NCBI GenBank assembly: GCA_030015575.1 | Contig: CM057339.1 | Coordinates: forward strand, 777,186,809 to 777,250,808 | DNA from: Agapanthus africanus | Taxonomy: Eukaryota; Streptophyta; Magnoliopsida; Asparagales; Amaryllidaceae | DNA length: 64,000 bases | Direction: 5' to 3' | Part shown: one piece after another, positions 11,269-22,365 of the stretch | How the letters are laid out: each line of letters starts with the position of its first letter | How positions within the stretch are numbered: position 1 is the stretch's first letter | The notes under the pieces: model-generated | Database searches by the model: none | Told to the model about the DNA's origin: nothing | Seen by the model: only the letters and a program-made list of their open reading frames with translations | Position numbers and translations under genes: made by a program

Positions 11269-12826
11269 AAAGACTGAATGGAAGACTGGATGTTGGCGGT
11301 GGATTGTGTTGATTGTTTTACAAACGCCTCCAGACTTCGTTCTAGCAAGGAAACCTTATCGTTGTTTGACGGAACAAAGTTGTTTTGAAGAAAAGAATTG
11401 TTGGGTGCAAAGTTGTTCGTCTGATTTTGAAAAGGTTGGGGTTCGAAGGGCTGCTGAAATTGATGTTGAGTTTGTTACTGAGCTTCTTGCTGCGGAGGAG
11501 GGGGCCTCTGGAAATTGTTGCCTTGGAATTGATGCTGTTTCTGATTCCAGACGAAATTGGGGTGGTTCCTCCAACCGGGATTGTAGGTGGAAGAGTATGG
11601 ATCGTTTCTTGGTCTTTGCTGGAATGCAGCATTAACCTGATCCTGTCCCTGAGATGGTGGATTGTAAGGACACTCTTCGGTTAAGTGAGATGGATCGGAA
11701 CAACAAGCACAAATGGTACGAAGGGGAAGAATAGGGGCAGGAGATGAAAATTTGCTCTCTATCGCTTCAAGTTTTCTTGTTATTGCAGCCATTTCGGCTT
11801 TCATTACAATAGAGACATCGAGTTGGTGAATGCCTACCCTAGACTGACCAGTAGAAGTAGAAGAAGAAGTATTTGGTCTGGTGCTCTCCCATTGAAGCGT
11901 TTTTTCCGCAAGGTCGTCGAAGAATTGCCATGCTTCCTCGTCAGATTTGGATAGGAAGTGCCTTGACAAATGGTTTCCAACAACTGCTTGGTTGCTGGGT
12001 TCAGGCCCTCGTATAAGGTTTAGCAAAGTTGCAATTTCTCAATACCGTGGTGAGGGCACTGAACAAGAAGGTCTTTATACCGGTCAAAGCACTTCTAAAA
12101 AGGTTCAGTAGAAAGCTGGGAAAATTGGTTGATTTCGTTACGGATCCTCGCGGTTTTATGATTCGGATAGAATTTCTTGAGAAACGCTTTCACAAACTCG
12201 TCCCAACTGGTTATGGAGTGGGAAGCAGTGCTATACAGCCACTTTTCAGCAAGATCGCACAAAGTGAACGTTATGACCCGTAGCCGTATAGCATCGTCTG
12301 ACAGCTGGGTCGTTTTTATCATGGCACAAACATTCTGGAACTTGTTGATGAAGATATAGGTATCTTCAGATTCAAGCCCATAAAATTTCGGAAGCATGTT
12401 AATGAAGTGGGGCTTAATTTCGAAATTATCCCCATTGGCCGGTGGAAGGGAAAGACAAGTGGGAAGTGCAGAACGGGTGGGATAGAAACGATCCTGGAGC
12501 GCGATTCGCTGTGGCGCTACAACAGGCGGTGGTTGTGGGTTATTCGCATCCATAGGAGGTGGAATCAATCCCGGGGGAGTCAAAGGAATGTTTGGATTAA
12601 ATCCTGGGATATTTGGATTAAATCCTGACATCGCAGAAGAAGAGGTTGGTGATAGTGAAGGTGAGGATGTATGAACAGAACCCCGGTCAACGTCGGAGTG
12701 GGCCGGCAAAGGTAAAGGTGAAAGAGACTTGGAAGGAGTATTGACGTCTGAGTCGATCGCGTAGTCGGTAGCGACTAACGTAACACGGACTAAGCGGGCA
12801 CTAGTGTCCCGAGTCCAACCGGACAT
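11269..12826 (-). pseudogene. Athila-type gag, inverted copy (broken)
   Basis: The start codon is at 12826 (minus), with the same MSGWTRDTSARLV beginning as the forward copy. The first 243 residues are open (12826-12095), covering the Pro-rich N-terminus and much of the gag domain, and end at the stop shared with the forward copy. A second open block (12026-11475) covers the CCHC knuckle CACCSDPSHLTEEC and part of the Gln-rich tail. In this arm the codons corresponding to the forward stops at 6376 and 6937 are sense codons. A separate Gln-to-stop change lies near 12021. It has lost its protease partner. Confidence 0.85.
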
Positions 12827-14058
12827 ACACTAAACGAGTTTAGTGTAGTCAAAGCGGAGAAGGTGGGGGGGTAAGAAAACATCAATGGAGAAATACGATG
12901 AGAGATGGGTGAAAAAGTGGGATTCGGGCGACAAAGGGCAAGTTTTTATAAAAGTTTTTGTTTTGTGTTTTTTCTTTTTTTTTTTTAGAAAGAGCTTTGC
13001 AGAAATATGTACGGACTTACGGCTTCAAACAATCACAGACAAAATATGCACAATCACACCTAGATTTAGGGTCAGCTGGGTCAGCTAGACAGCTCATAAC
13101 TGTTCCAAAAGGCTAGAAATAAAACCTTAAACCGCCTCTTCACCGTTAATTGCGGCCAGGTAAGTGGGAGGCTTCCCACTACGAAAGTAGTGGTCCTTAT
13201 TAAGTAACCACTTGCCTTAGACACACTTGCCTAGACACCGCAAAGTCAGGTTAGGATAAACGGCCGATGCCTATAACCAGTCCTCTGTCCTATTGAGCGT
13301 GACATCCTTAGGGCTGAGTCTAATATTTTTTTAATTAAATAATGGTCAATGCATATGCCTTTTGTGATTTCTGGGGTCCTGGGAAGGGTGATGAAATCCC
13401 CACCCAATCTGGATTGGTTTCAAGCCCCTTAAAGTCCAATTAAAATATGCAAAGCAGTAACAATCAATTGCAATCAATTTTTTTATTTTTAGCGCGGCGC
13501 AAAGAATCCTGCACAAAAACAATTTATTGGATGGGGGAAGAGAGTTTGCGCAAAGAATGCTGCAGAAAAAACAGTTCAGTGGAGTTCAGAGGAGTGGGGA
13601 AGAAGGCAGAAAGACTCACAGAAATTCTGGGTTGCTGACGTCGGCAACAAGCCGCGGTTCCGCGGCCAAACACACGCTTATGCCGCGGTTCCGCGGCAAT
13701 AGAGTGGAGTTGGACTTCTGGATTTCTTGTATGTGATGGGTTTGGTGTCCTCTTCTTGTTTGGAGCCCCTGAATCTTGATTTGCTTACTGGGTTTGCTCC
13801 AGAATTTTACAGTAGACCGTTGGTTCCGTTTTGATCAAACGCGGTGTAGCCGCGAGATATGGGTCTAACTTCCCACGTCTTTGGCACTGAACTCGACCCT
13901 TCTTTTTATCCTGCACACTTGCATAAAAACTAATCAAAAATAACAAGATGATTTTTACAATATATATATTTTTTTTGTTTTTCGGTTATATTCACAAATT
14001 AACCCGAAATTACACAAAGAAATAAACTACCGTCTCTCCGGCAACGGCGCCATTTGAT
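12827..14058 (-). other. Inverted leader with primer binding site
   Basis: Mirror copy of the leader at 4572-5777. The primer site lies at 14035-14052 (minus strand). The two GC inverted repeats reappear at about 13652-13668 and 13682-13698 with tt at the centre, the complement of the forward copies. A T-run near 12970-12985 corresponds to the A-rich tract of the forward leader. Confidence 0.75.
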
Positions 14059-14583
14059 TGTTAGAGTTTTTGCGTGCTTAGTTAATTACCGCAATCAAGA
14101 CAGTTTCGCTTGTAGCTAGCCGGTTAAGTACGGGTCGTCCGCAGGGAGATGGGAATCTTTTTCTATGTGCTTTAACTTGTTAAGTCCAAATGTCCAGGTT
14201 TGTTTGAGATTAATTATGTGCTTAAATGTATATAAAGAGAGCTTGTTAGGGTTAGGATTAGGTTAGTTTAAGTTAGGAGTCGCTCACTTCTTTCGTTGCC
14301 ACTCTTAATATCGATGTTACGGCAATCGGCAACAACGGGGATTAGCACGACTAGGAAGGAACTTGCGAGTATAAGCTAGGCTTTTCAACGCTTAGTTTCT
14401 TCCTTTTGGTTCTTGTCCGTCCGTTCTTGGCTCTTAGCCTTAACCTCCGGTTAATTCAACCACAACCGGTCCCGCTAAAGAATCACCGCTATCATGTAGG
14501 ATAGGATGCCGTAGGGAGCGGATTGTGGTTCAATTGACGGAAGTCCGAATTAAGATGTTGGACAAGGAAAGAGTGAGAGAGCC
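14059..14583 (-). repeat. Inverted, truncated Athila LTR (3' part only)
   Basis: The last ~520 bases of the LTR in reverse orientation, matching 4058-4571. The first ~950 bases of the LTR, including the TATA box and GC palindromes, are not present beyond 14583. Confidence 0.8.
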
Positions 14584-16499
14584 TTAATGAAAGTATATTG
14601 TTCGATAAGAGTAAGTGGAGGCGGAGGATCCATGTGCTCGACCCAGCATGATGCTCATGTTGGTTAATGTAGCTTACCCCATATGCTTAGGATAAAGACT
14701 CGGTTGTTGTCGTCTTATTTAATAGAAGGAAAAAGGGTAGAATGGGAAATACCAAGGGACATATATACTGAATACAACATTGGAGTACTAAAAGGACTTG
14801 AAACTTGTGCTTGAAGTACTAGGGAGTTTTTAGCAAGTTTTTTTATACCAACGATCAAAACTTGTTGCTTTTGAGTCATGGAGAGCTTGACCTATTTTTC
14901 CTTAATTTTTTTGTATTTCTTAATGTCAACCACCCTATTTCTCCTTAAAATAGTGTTAAAATATTAAGTTTCATCACATACATTGCGTGTGCAAAAAAGC
15001 TAGTATATTTAACTGATAGAAGGCCGCTTATCCATGTCATGTTCCGGGTCGGCAAGTGCCACATAGCATTTCCAAACCATTGAGGTTGAGTTGTCAAAAT
15101 GAATTAAATATTAGTTGTCAAAATGAATTAAATAAAAAGCAGTGTGATAAAGCATTAATATTGATATTGATATAAATAATAAAGAGCCTCGGGTTAATAG
15201 AAACTGAGATATAGTTCAAGTATTAGTAACATTTGGTCCGATATGTGCTAATGAAAGGTTGGTACAATGCTAATAAGATATGGGAAGAGTAACTAGGATA
15301 CTTGGTAGAAGTAGACCGCTTATTTATTATTGAAGAAGTCAAGATTTAAGGCAAGTCTCCTAACATACAAAAAGGATTTTAATGGAAATCATGAAGAGAA
15401 TCAAGTTGTCGTAATTAGTTATAAGTAAGAGGTTTTTAGTTTTCTAATAAGGTTAGGGATTTCAGTCATTAGAAGGTTTCTGTTGCAATATTTTGAGTCA
15501 AAATTTGATAAAAGTTGCTATTGGTATTGTGATTTATTCAGATTGAGCTATATTATTATGATACATAATTAAAGTAGTAATGTTGGGAGTGTCGGTAGCA
15601 TTCAAATTGGAACAAGGATGACTAGATGAGATAAAAAGGAGTAATAGTTTTCAATAACTATTAGCATGGTTTGGATTGTGTTATGTGAAAGTAATCATGC
15701 TTTGCTTTGACTCGGGTTCCTAAGAACTTAAAATAATGTATCGTAACGATACAAACCTTGTATCGTCCGATAAGTTGCTATCTCCTATACAGGCCTGCAA
15801 TTATTTCGAATTGCCTCTGTTTCATACCATTTCATACGATGCATATCGCATAACGTATGAAACTAACAACGCTGTCAGGTTCACCTCCATAAAAGCTTGT
15901 ACATGTTAGATAATCCAAATGAATTGACCTTGAAAAAGAAAAAAAAGTAAGCTTATAAGAATTGAACGTGCTTGACCTAGCTATGCTTGGATCAACTCAT
16001 GTTCACGTTCCTTTCACAAATGGTCCCTTACAGGCTTGGTTCAGTTCGAACTCAACTCTTAAAGACTCGATAAGAATGAGCTCATGTCTGCCTTCAAACC
16101 AAACTGTATTCCAAATTACTTAAACGGACATTTAGATTTAGTTTTTATTTTATTGTAACAATTAATGATGTTTAGGAGGTGAGCTTTCCTGCACATAATA
16201 TGTTGCAAGTAGTAACATAGATGTCAAATTTATGTTTGACCCTACTCTAATTTCTAAAAATTAAATATGTTCCTGGCATTCTAATAGAAGTCGTTGAGAT
16301 AAATAGAGAACAAAATTAAGGTAGAAGTCATATGAATTTTTTTAGCATGTCAAATAAAACAATTTTGCAAGTACTAATAAGGCCGATATCAACAAAGATC
16401 ACAAATTGATGTTCTCCAAACAGAAACAACTACCGTCGTTGCTAGTTGTATCACACGTAATTTAGCCTATATACTCTAAGGTTACTACTGAATGCTTTG
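14584..16499. other. Stretch with no recognised gene
   Basis: AT-rich sequence without coding signals I can support. It contains a 24 bp period duplication of gttgtcaaaatgaattaaat at 15090-15134. Near 15740-15860 is a small set of quasi-palindromes (gtatcgt a acgatac; tttcatacg ... cgtatgaaa) that may be a decayed MITE, but I found no matching ends. Confidence 0.5.
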
Positions 16500-16507
16500 A
16501 TTTTTAC

Positions 16508-17048
16508 CAAGGTTTGAGGTTTCGTCCGAAACCGCCGATACATAATTATTTTGTATAAGTTTCGGTGGAGACCGATACGAAACCAACCATACATAGGTTT
16601 CGGTTTCGTCTTTCGGCTGAAATGAAATAACTAATTTTTTTGCCATTTTTGCTATTATTGTGATCATTATAGGCCTTCATTGTTAGATCAGAGATTTTTT
16701 CATGATGAGCACTCGCTATTTGCCTGCCAAAGACGATTGAGACCATAGCTTTCATTTGTGGTACATTTGGTCAAATTATTTTCATGCTAAGAAGGCCATA
16801 AAGGTACACCCAAACCATATATTAATACTCATCTAAGTAAACTTTTCAATGTATTTTGCATTAGGTGTTGTCTTGACTGGATTTTTATACAAACACTAAG
16901 ATCATTATCTTGTGATATACAACCATAAATTTAATATATATATGTATTACCGTCAAAACCGAAATCTGAACCGAAATAAACGAAACTAACCGAAACCCAT
17001 CGAAACTAATAAAATTTTGAGAAACCGAAACTGAGTTCTCGAACCTTG
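16508..17048. mobile_element. hAT-type MITE, 541 bp, with 8 bp target duplication
   Basis: The terminal inverted repeats begin caaggtttgag at 16508 and, on the other strand, caaggttcgag at 17048. The flanks are identical 8-mers, atttttac at 16500-16507 and 17049-17056. An 8 bp target duplication is the signature of hAT transposition. Inside are many gtttcggt and accgaaac repeats in opposite orientation at the two ends. No transposase is encoded, so it is non-autonomous. The target duplication is perfect, so the insertion is not very old. Confidence 0.8.
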
Positions 17049-17056
17049 ATTTTTAC

Positions 17057-18082
17057 ACATCCAAAAATAGATAACACTACATAATTCTTTAAGATTTGAT
17101 GTTGTTCTATATATTTACTATTAGTTACAAAAACATAAAAAGTGCATATTTTTGCATATGTTTTCCCTATGTATTAGCTACTAGTTGCCTAGGATGTAAG
17201 TTGGCTCGAGAAACTGTAGGATCAAGTTGAGCTCTCGATTGATTTTTAACAAAAAATTATGCTAATTTATATAAATAATAAGAACCCAACTGCTTAAGCA
17301 GAATTAGACATGTGGCAACATGAAAGCATAGGATTCTCTTTTGCAATTATCTCAAGTAAACTAACTCCATGTCTGTTCAATTTATCCTTCTGAGATTCTG
17401 AGACGATGTTACCACAAAATATTTCATAGTAAGCAATTTTAAAGACATGAAAGAAAGAAGGTACCAGCATTCGTCCTAAAATCTTTAAGTAGTTCGATAA
17501 TGCATAACGCTAGCCGAGAAAGGGAGGGGGAGGTAATGCACATCATAAAAGAACATTAAGCTAAAGATCATTGTCCAACATCTAATTATATTCCTACAAA
17601 AGTAAAGGTCAGTTTGAAGAACAAAGCATCATGAAAGATTTTTACAACCATCCACTTGACATCAACCAACTACACCTTGACTCCGAGTTATATGATAAAA
17701 TTTTCCCACTTTAAAGCTACTATACATAAACACATGAAACCAAAACTTCAATGATTCAAATTTGTTTATTTAGCCACCATATTATAATATCGTTCCCCCA
17801 TTATGGAGGCTTTCCTAAGCATGCCCGCCCGCCCCTTAAGAAGACAATTACCCTTTAGTTCGTGTTTATGTTTATGAACGTCATTACATAATTTATGTCT
17901 CAAGGTATGTTCCTAGTTCCTTTGCTAAATGAGTTTTACAATGGAAAATAGTTCACTAAGACGTGAAACTTGCTCTTGAAATTCCACCGGTGAAATATGA
18001 TGTTAGTATATGGACTAAAGGCTAAGGAACTAAACAAATTCAGAAATTACGGAAACAGTTGTAGGTGCTTCAATCCATAGAA
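17057..18082. other. Stretch with no recognised gene
   Basis: AT-rich sequence between the MITE and the solo LTR. I see no coding region, repeat or RNA gene. Confidence 0.5.
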
Positions 18083-18087
18083 GACAT

Positions 18088-19641
18088 TGTAGGGTATTTT
18101 TCGTCACCCCATTGAGATGGGAATACACGCGCGCTTGTCAGGCGCATTACAGATTCCCCTGCCTAGGGTAGGCTGGGGTTTATTGATTATGGGAATCCAA
18201 ATCTCCGGCAAACACGGCCTAACCTGCCGTTAATTACCCTTCGCCTTTGGGGCGAAAGAACCTCCGATTGACGGGTCAAACAGGTCATGCGAACTCAATA
18301 TGCAGTGTTGTGTTTTGAAGGGGTTTTGAATATATCGGGGGCCTCGCAGAGTTTTACGGGGATCCCGCTACCCGGATAGCGGGCTAGGGGTCAAGGGGGC
18401 TAGCAGCCCCCTTACGGGGTGCGGGACAGCGCCCCGTTAGAAATTTTTTCTAACGAAGGAGGTATTTTTAGTGTGGAGTACATATAAAATGGGGGAATGA
18501 GGCGCGTCTTAAAAGACGCGTGCATGGCACATGGGCACTGGACGCTCACGGGTCACGTGCCTGGCGCGTGAGCGCCTGCGGGCCACGTGCGCTGCACGTG
18601 ACCGAGGGGCGCCCAAGGGTCACGTGCGCTGAGCGACCGCGGGTCGCGTGAGGCACACGCGACCGCTGGGCACCAGCGGGTCACGTGCCATGCACGCGCC
18701 TGTGGGTCGCGTGCCGTGCACACGACCGCTGGGCGCCCGTGGATCACGTGCGCGGCACGCAACCGATGGGCGCCCGCAGGTCACGTGCGCGGCACGCGAC
18801 CGATGCAAACACCAGCGGAAAAAGGGCTTAGCCCCTGAGTTAGGAGTTGATCTCCCAAGAGATTTTGAGTGAAGTTAAACTCCAAAAGATTTAGATTTGG
18901 AGTTAAACTCCTAAATGATCTGGAACAGGAGTTAAACTCCTTTGAGAATTTGGGTCTTGAAGTTGAACTCCCCAAAGATCTTCAGAGGTGATCAAAGAGG
19001 ACCCCTCTCTTCTCTCTTTAGCCCTGGAGCTTCTGTTGAGCCTTAGATCTGTCCAAAGTTGGAATTTTGAAGATGGCTCTCCTTCTTCCTCTTCTTGATC
19101 GGCTGGATCTTGGAGAAAAGGGGATAAGACTTAAAAGTCTCCCCTTTTCGAGATCTGATTGAAAATCCGAGCTCCCCTTCAAGGATTTTGTGGTGAAAAA
19201 CTATTTCTTTTTGGAAAAAAGAAGAGTTAAACTCTTGATTTAATTTAAAAAGAAGAAGGTTTTAGAACCTTGAGGAAGGAGGCACAGACCCTAATTTTTG
19301 GGGAGAATGAATTATATGCTTTATTTCATCAGCATGCTGCCTTTTATAGGCTTACAAATTTACATATAGCCCCTTGGGCTTTGCAAAATGGCATTTTGCC
19401 CATTCCATGCCTCAAGTGCTCATTTCTTTTGCACATGAGCCATGGGCTTTACAAAAATTTGGCTTTATGCCCATTTTGCTTACATTCATGCATAAAAAAT
19501 TACATCAAAATTATTTATTACATGATTTTTATTTTGGCATGGGGAAGGCTCGCCGCAGGGCTCGACTTGGGCATGGGCCCGCTTACTTAGAGTTGACTTT
19601 GACTTTGACTTGGTCAACCGGGATGCAATTTTTGACCCACA
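18088..19641. mobile_element. Solo LTR, 1554 bp, with 5 bp target duplication gacat
   Basis: The sequence starts tgtagggt and ends acccaca (TGT...ACA) and is flanked by gacat at 18083-18087 and 19642-19646. It has no coding capacity and no internal region, as expected of a solo LTR left by LTR-LTR recombination. It contains a GC-rich array with CACGTG motifs at 18551-18806 and many perfect hairpins: cgttagaaa/tttctaacg (18435-18455), cgcgtctt/aagacgcg (18503-18520), ggagtt/aactcc (18899-18911 and 18928-18940), and a nested one at 19115-19149. A TATA-like sequence exists on each strand (tataaaat near 18483 plus; cctataaaagg near 19349 minus), so its orientation is not settled. In style it resembles the Tat LTR at 46209. 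Confidence 0.75.
18551..18806. repeat. GC-rich degenerate tandem array with CACGTG motifs
   Basis: About eight degenerate units of the type gggtcacgtgc...gcacgcgaccgctgggcgcc lie inside the solo LTR. CACGTG occurs at 18554, 18584, 18595, 18621, 18682, 18745 and 18782. Spacings of 37 bases recur, alternating with shorter ones of 24-30. It is far more GC-rich than the flanks. CACGTG is the core of the plant G-box bound by bZIP and bHLH factors; binding here is inference. Confidence 0.8.
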
Positions 19642-19646
19642 GACAT

Positions 19647-21273
19647 GATTCTTTTATATTATAAGCAAAACCTAGCCATATATAGGGGATCATATTATTA
19701 TTTTTGGCCAAAGATCAATTGAGTTATATTAGAATGAAACAAAACAAAATTGCCACCGATAACTGAGTCTAATGAATTGTGATAAAGCAAATTAATAGCT
19801 TACCCTGGAATTTCTAAGAATAAGCTGAAATCATGGTTTCTTTGCTTGCAACAGCTCCATTCTTTCATACCATCATGAAATATAGGCTGGAAAGATTATC
19901 ATTCTTACATAAGGATTACTCTGAAGATTCCAAAAATATTGCTCAGAAAAAGTAAAATTTGACTCACACCCTGAAAAGAAAAACAGAAATGATGAACTCA
20001 TTAGGACGGAAAATCGATATGACTAAATGAGTATAGAACGATAGAGATAAAAGGATTGTGAAAATTAGAAAGGCGCACCAACTTACTATATGCTACAATT
20101 GCATAAACATAACTTAATATTTGCATTATGCATGCATTTAAATATTATAAGTATGGTCATCAGCTTACCTTTTTTAACTTTAAAATGGAAAAATTGCACA
20201 TAGGGGGAGAAATTAGTTAGCATGATTACAGTTGGACCCATATTAATCTCTAGAATATGTTGAAAGGACTTCTAAGAATATGCAATAAATATATAAAGAT
20301 GCCTCCAATTTTACTTCAAGCATTAGTCTAGCAGGAAAAGGATAGGCCATGTAACAAAGTCCAAAAAGTAAATAAATCGCTAAGAAAAACAAATCTCTAT
20401 AGATGAAGCGCCTGGAACTATTCTACATTCATTGAAAACTCCATCGATGAAAAAAATATTATAAACTATGTAGTGTGCCCATTTGTTCGTCTATAACAGG
20501 AACCCATTGTTAAATTATTTGGTCTTCTAGTTTATAGTTAGTTACTTGGTCCCCATGTCGGAACCTAATAAGAAGTTTGACATTGTAATTATCATATCGA
20601 GTTTCTCGTTGTTATCCTGTCTGCACCAAATGACTACTATTCCACTTCTAGTTGTAGATGTAGTTGTGATCCATCATGACTTGTGAATCCACAGCTACAT
20701 ATATAAACGGCGTGTTCTCATCTTGAATAATTCCTACAAATTTTTACAAGACGTAAATTCTTCTTTAGAATATTTTAAATGATGAGTTTAACGGAAGAGT
20801 CTGATGGTCTGATGGAAGAATAGTTTCCAAAGTAGAACGGTGGAGATAAATTCTAAAATGAGAATAAATATAGAACATACAGAGTGTAACTATAGAAAAA
20901 TTAGAAGAAAAATAAGCGTAGAATATGGCCAACAAACGCATAGAAGCGCCTAGTTAAATAATTTAAGGCCAAACCTCCATTATGATGGTGAGATTGAGGA
21001 AAATGTAATTCATAGAATTAACAGAATGAACAAGTAAAGAATCATCTCCAATGTATAATGTGATCATATAACATGATAAAATCTAGATGATCGACATAGC
21101 TTTCTGAATCAAAACTATAGAACAATTCATAGCACCATCCAAAACTTCATTAACGATATTTTTAAGAAATGAAAGATTTTTAAAAACTTAAAGTCTTTAA
21201 ATTACAACTAGATTCTATGGCATCAAGTTTATTACTTTTCTCCTAACTAGTGAATCCCGAATCATGCTGATGA
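19647..21273. other. Stretch with no recognised gene
   Basis: AT-rich sequence with no open frame of note and no repeat I can define. Confidence 0.5.
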
Positions 21274-21560
21274 CTATTGATCAAGGAAAATTGGAGCATG
21301 TTGGACGAAAACTTTTGCGGAATCCAAAAACCCTAGAAACTGAAAGATAAGCAAATTGAGGTTTGGGGATTCATACGGAAGCGTGGTAGGTGCAGGATCC
21401 ATCGACGTTGTCGTCTTCGGTGAACATAGCGTCGCATCCAATCCTCTGGCATCGCACCAACCCTCCTTTCTCCATTGCTCTCTCTCCTCTCTCTCTCTCT
21501 CTTTTGAGAAAAAGATGCGACCTTTGAAGTAAAGAAGAATGGCTTCAGAGTCCAAAGCAC
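21274..21560 (-). other. Unrecognised ORF next to a CT/GA tract; possible gene fragment
   Basis: A 93-codon open frame on the minus strand (start 21555) encodes MDSEAILLYFKG followed by an Arg/Glu-rich run from a (GA)n tract. I recognise no domain. The minus strand also shows ctttcagtttctagggttttt near 21340, which could be a splice acceptor or a telo-box-like promoter motif of a decayed host gene. Without homology this is only a candidate fragment. Confidence 0.2.
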
Positions 21561-22095
21561 TTGTTATATCTGCAGACTCCGATTGGGTTCGGTTCCGCCC
21601 GGCTCGGATTCAAGTCAAGAATAGTTTTCATTACGCGTGCCATGCCCGTCACACCTGCAATGCCCCTATACTTTTATGGTGTTTCTAAGGACATGTTTTG
21701 GCGGATCCGAGGCCAAAATAGCACCCATGCTATTGTATACTACGGTGCAGATTCATCCAAAATCGAAATCAACGGTCGAGATTTGTGTAAAACAGGAGGC
21801 CATATGTATTGGTGCATCCTACGTGCTTTGCATGCAGGATGCGTGACCGAGATAGGAGCATAGCACCCCTGCTATTTTTCCCAACAGCAGGGGCTCTTTT
21901 TCCTGTTTTGGCGGTTGGTAAGAGAAAAGAAAGTTCAAAAAATTTAAACAATATACTATCTTCACCAGAAAAAGATTTTCTCCGGTTAATATCCCAAAAA
22001 AAAATATCTTCCTATATGCTTTTAAATTTCAAATATAAATTTCTATACATAAATAATAAATTAGTATATTTCAAAATCACAGCTCATTTGCATGA
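21561..22095. other. Non-coding stretch with paired short hairpins
   Basis: Two related hairpins, aatagca/tgctatt at 21717-21734 and atagca/tgctat at 21860-21875, lie about 140 bases apart near copies of tgttttggcgg (21694 and 21903). This could be the remains of a small MITE, but matching ends and a target duplication were not found. Open frames here show no recognisable protein. Confidence 0.35.
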
Positions 22096-22099
22096 TATA

Positions 22100-22365
22100 A
22101 CATAATTATAGCTCACCGAAGAGCTATCCCATGTTTCCGATTTACACTAGCCGATTGATCTATCGCGCTAAAACTTGTATATTTAATAGGCCTAAGGTCT
22201 TATAAGGACTCATACCCACAAATGTTATGGTCTCTAGGCCCGATAGGATCAACCTGTGAATCTTAACTAATCAATTAACCGATTACCTATATATATCTTT
22301 ACCTTACTAAGAATATAACAATAACTAATAAATATTTTAAGGACCCAACTTAAACTCATAGACAT
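22100..22365 (+). repeat. Left part of a Tat-like LTR split by the Tekay insertion
   Basis: Joining 22365 to 32474 (removing the Tekay element and one gacat copy) restores a continuous stretch. It leads to a TATA box and, 300 bases on, to a TGGCGCC-type primer site. The left part is therefore probably U3 of that LTR. Its 5' boundary cannot be set; 22100 is approximate. Confidence 0.4.

Larger units (their letters stand above)
3110..14583. mobile_element. Athila-type Ty3/gypsy element with an inverted copy of its own 5' part
   Basis: Order on the plus strand: LTR, primer site, leader, gag, protease, RT-RNase H, integrase broken near 11232. An inverted segment follows, matching gag, leader, primer site and the 3' third of the LTR, and ends at 14583. 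The RT and protease motifs (FMDD, DLGVSVNLLPYS) and the TGGCGCCGTTG-type primer site are those of the Athila lineage. Athila elements usually carry an env-like region and a 3' LTR; neither is present here. The arms (about 4058-7321 and 11267-14583) match over 3.2 kb with scattered substitutions and indels, so the structure is not a trivial duplicate of one sequence. It is defective in every ORF. Confidence 0.8.
11267..14583 (-). repeat. Inverted arm matching 4058-7321
   Basis: Read on the minus strand from 14583 to 11267, this repeats the LTR 3' part, primer site, leader and gag of the same element in the same order as 4058 to 7321. The arms differ by scattered substitutions and indels. One example is a 21-base duplication encoding a repeated GFNPNIP in this arm only. 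The outer end (about 14583) coincides with an abrupt loss of similarity to the rest of the LTR. Confidence 0.9.

Noticed and set aside
18551-18806. CRISPR-like array
   Set aside because: Units are degenerate, lack unique spacers and lie inside an LTR of a plant genome.
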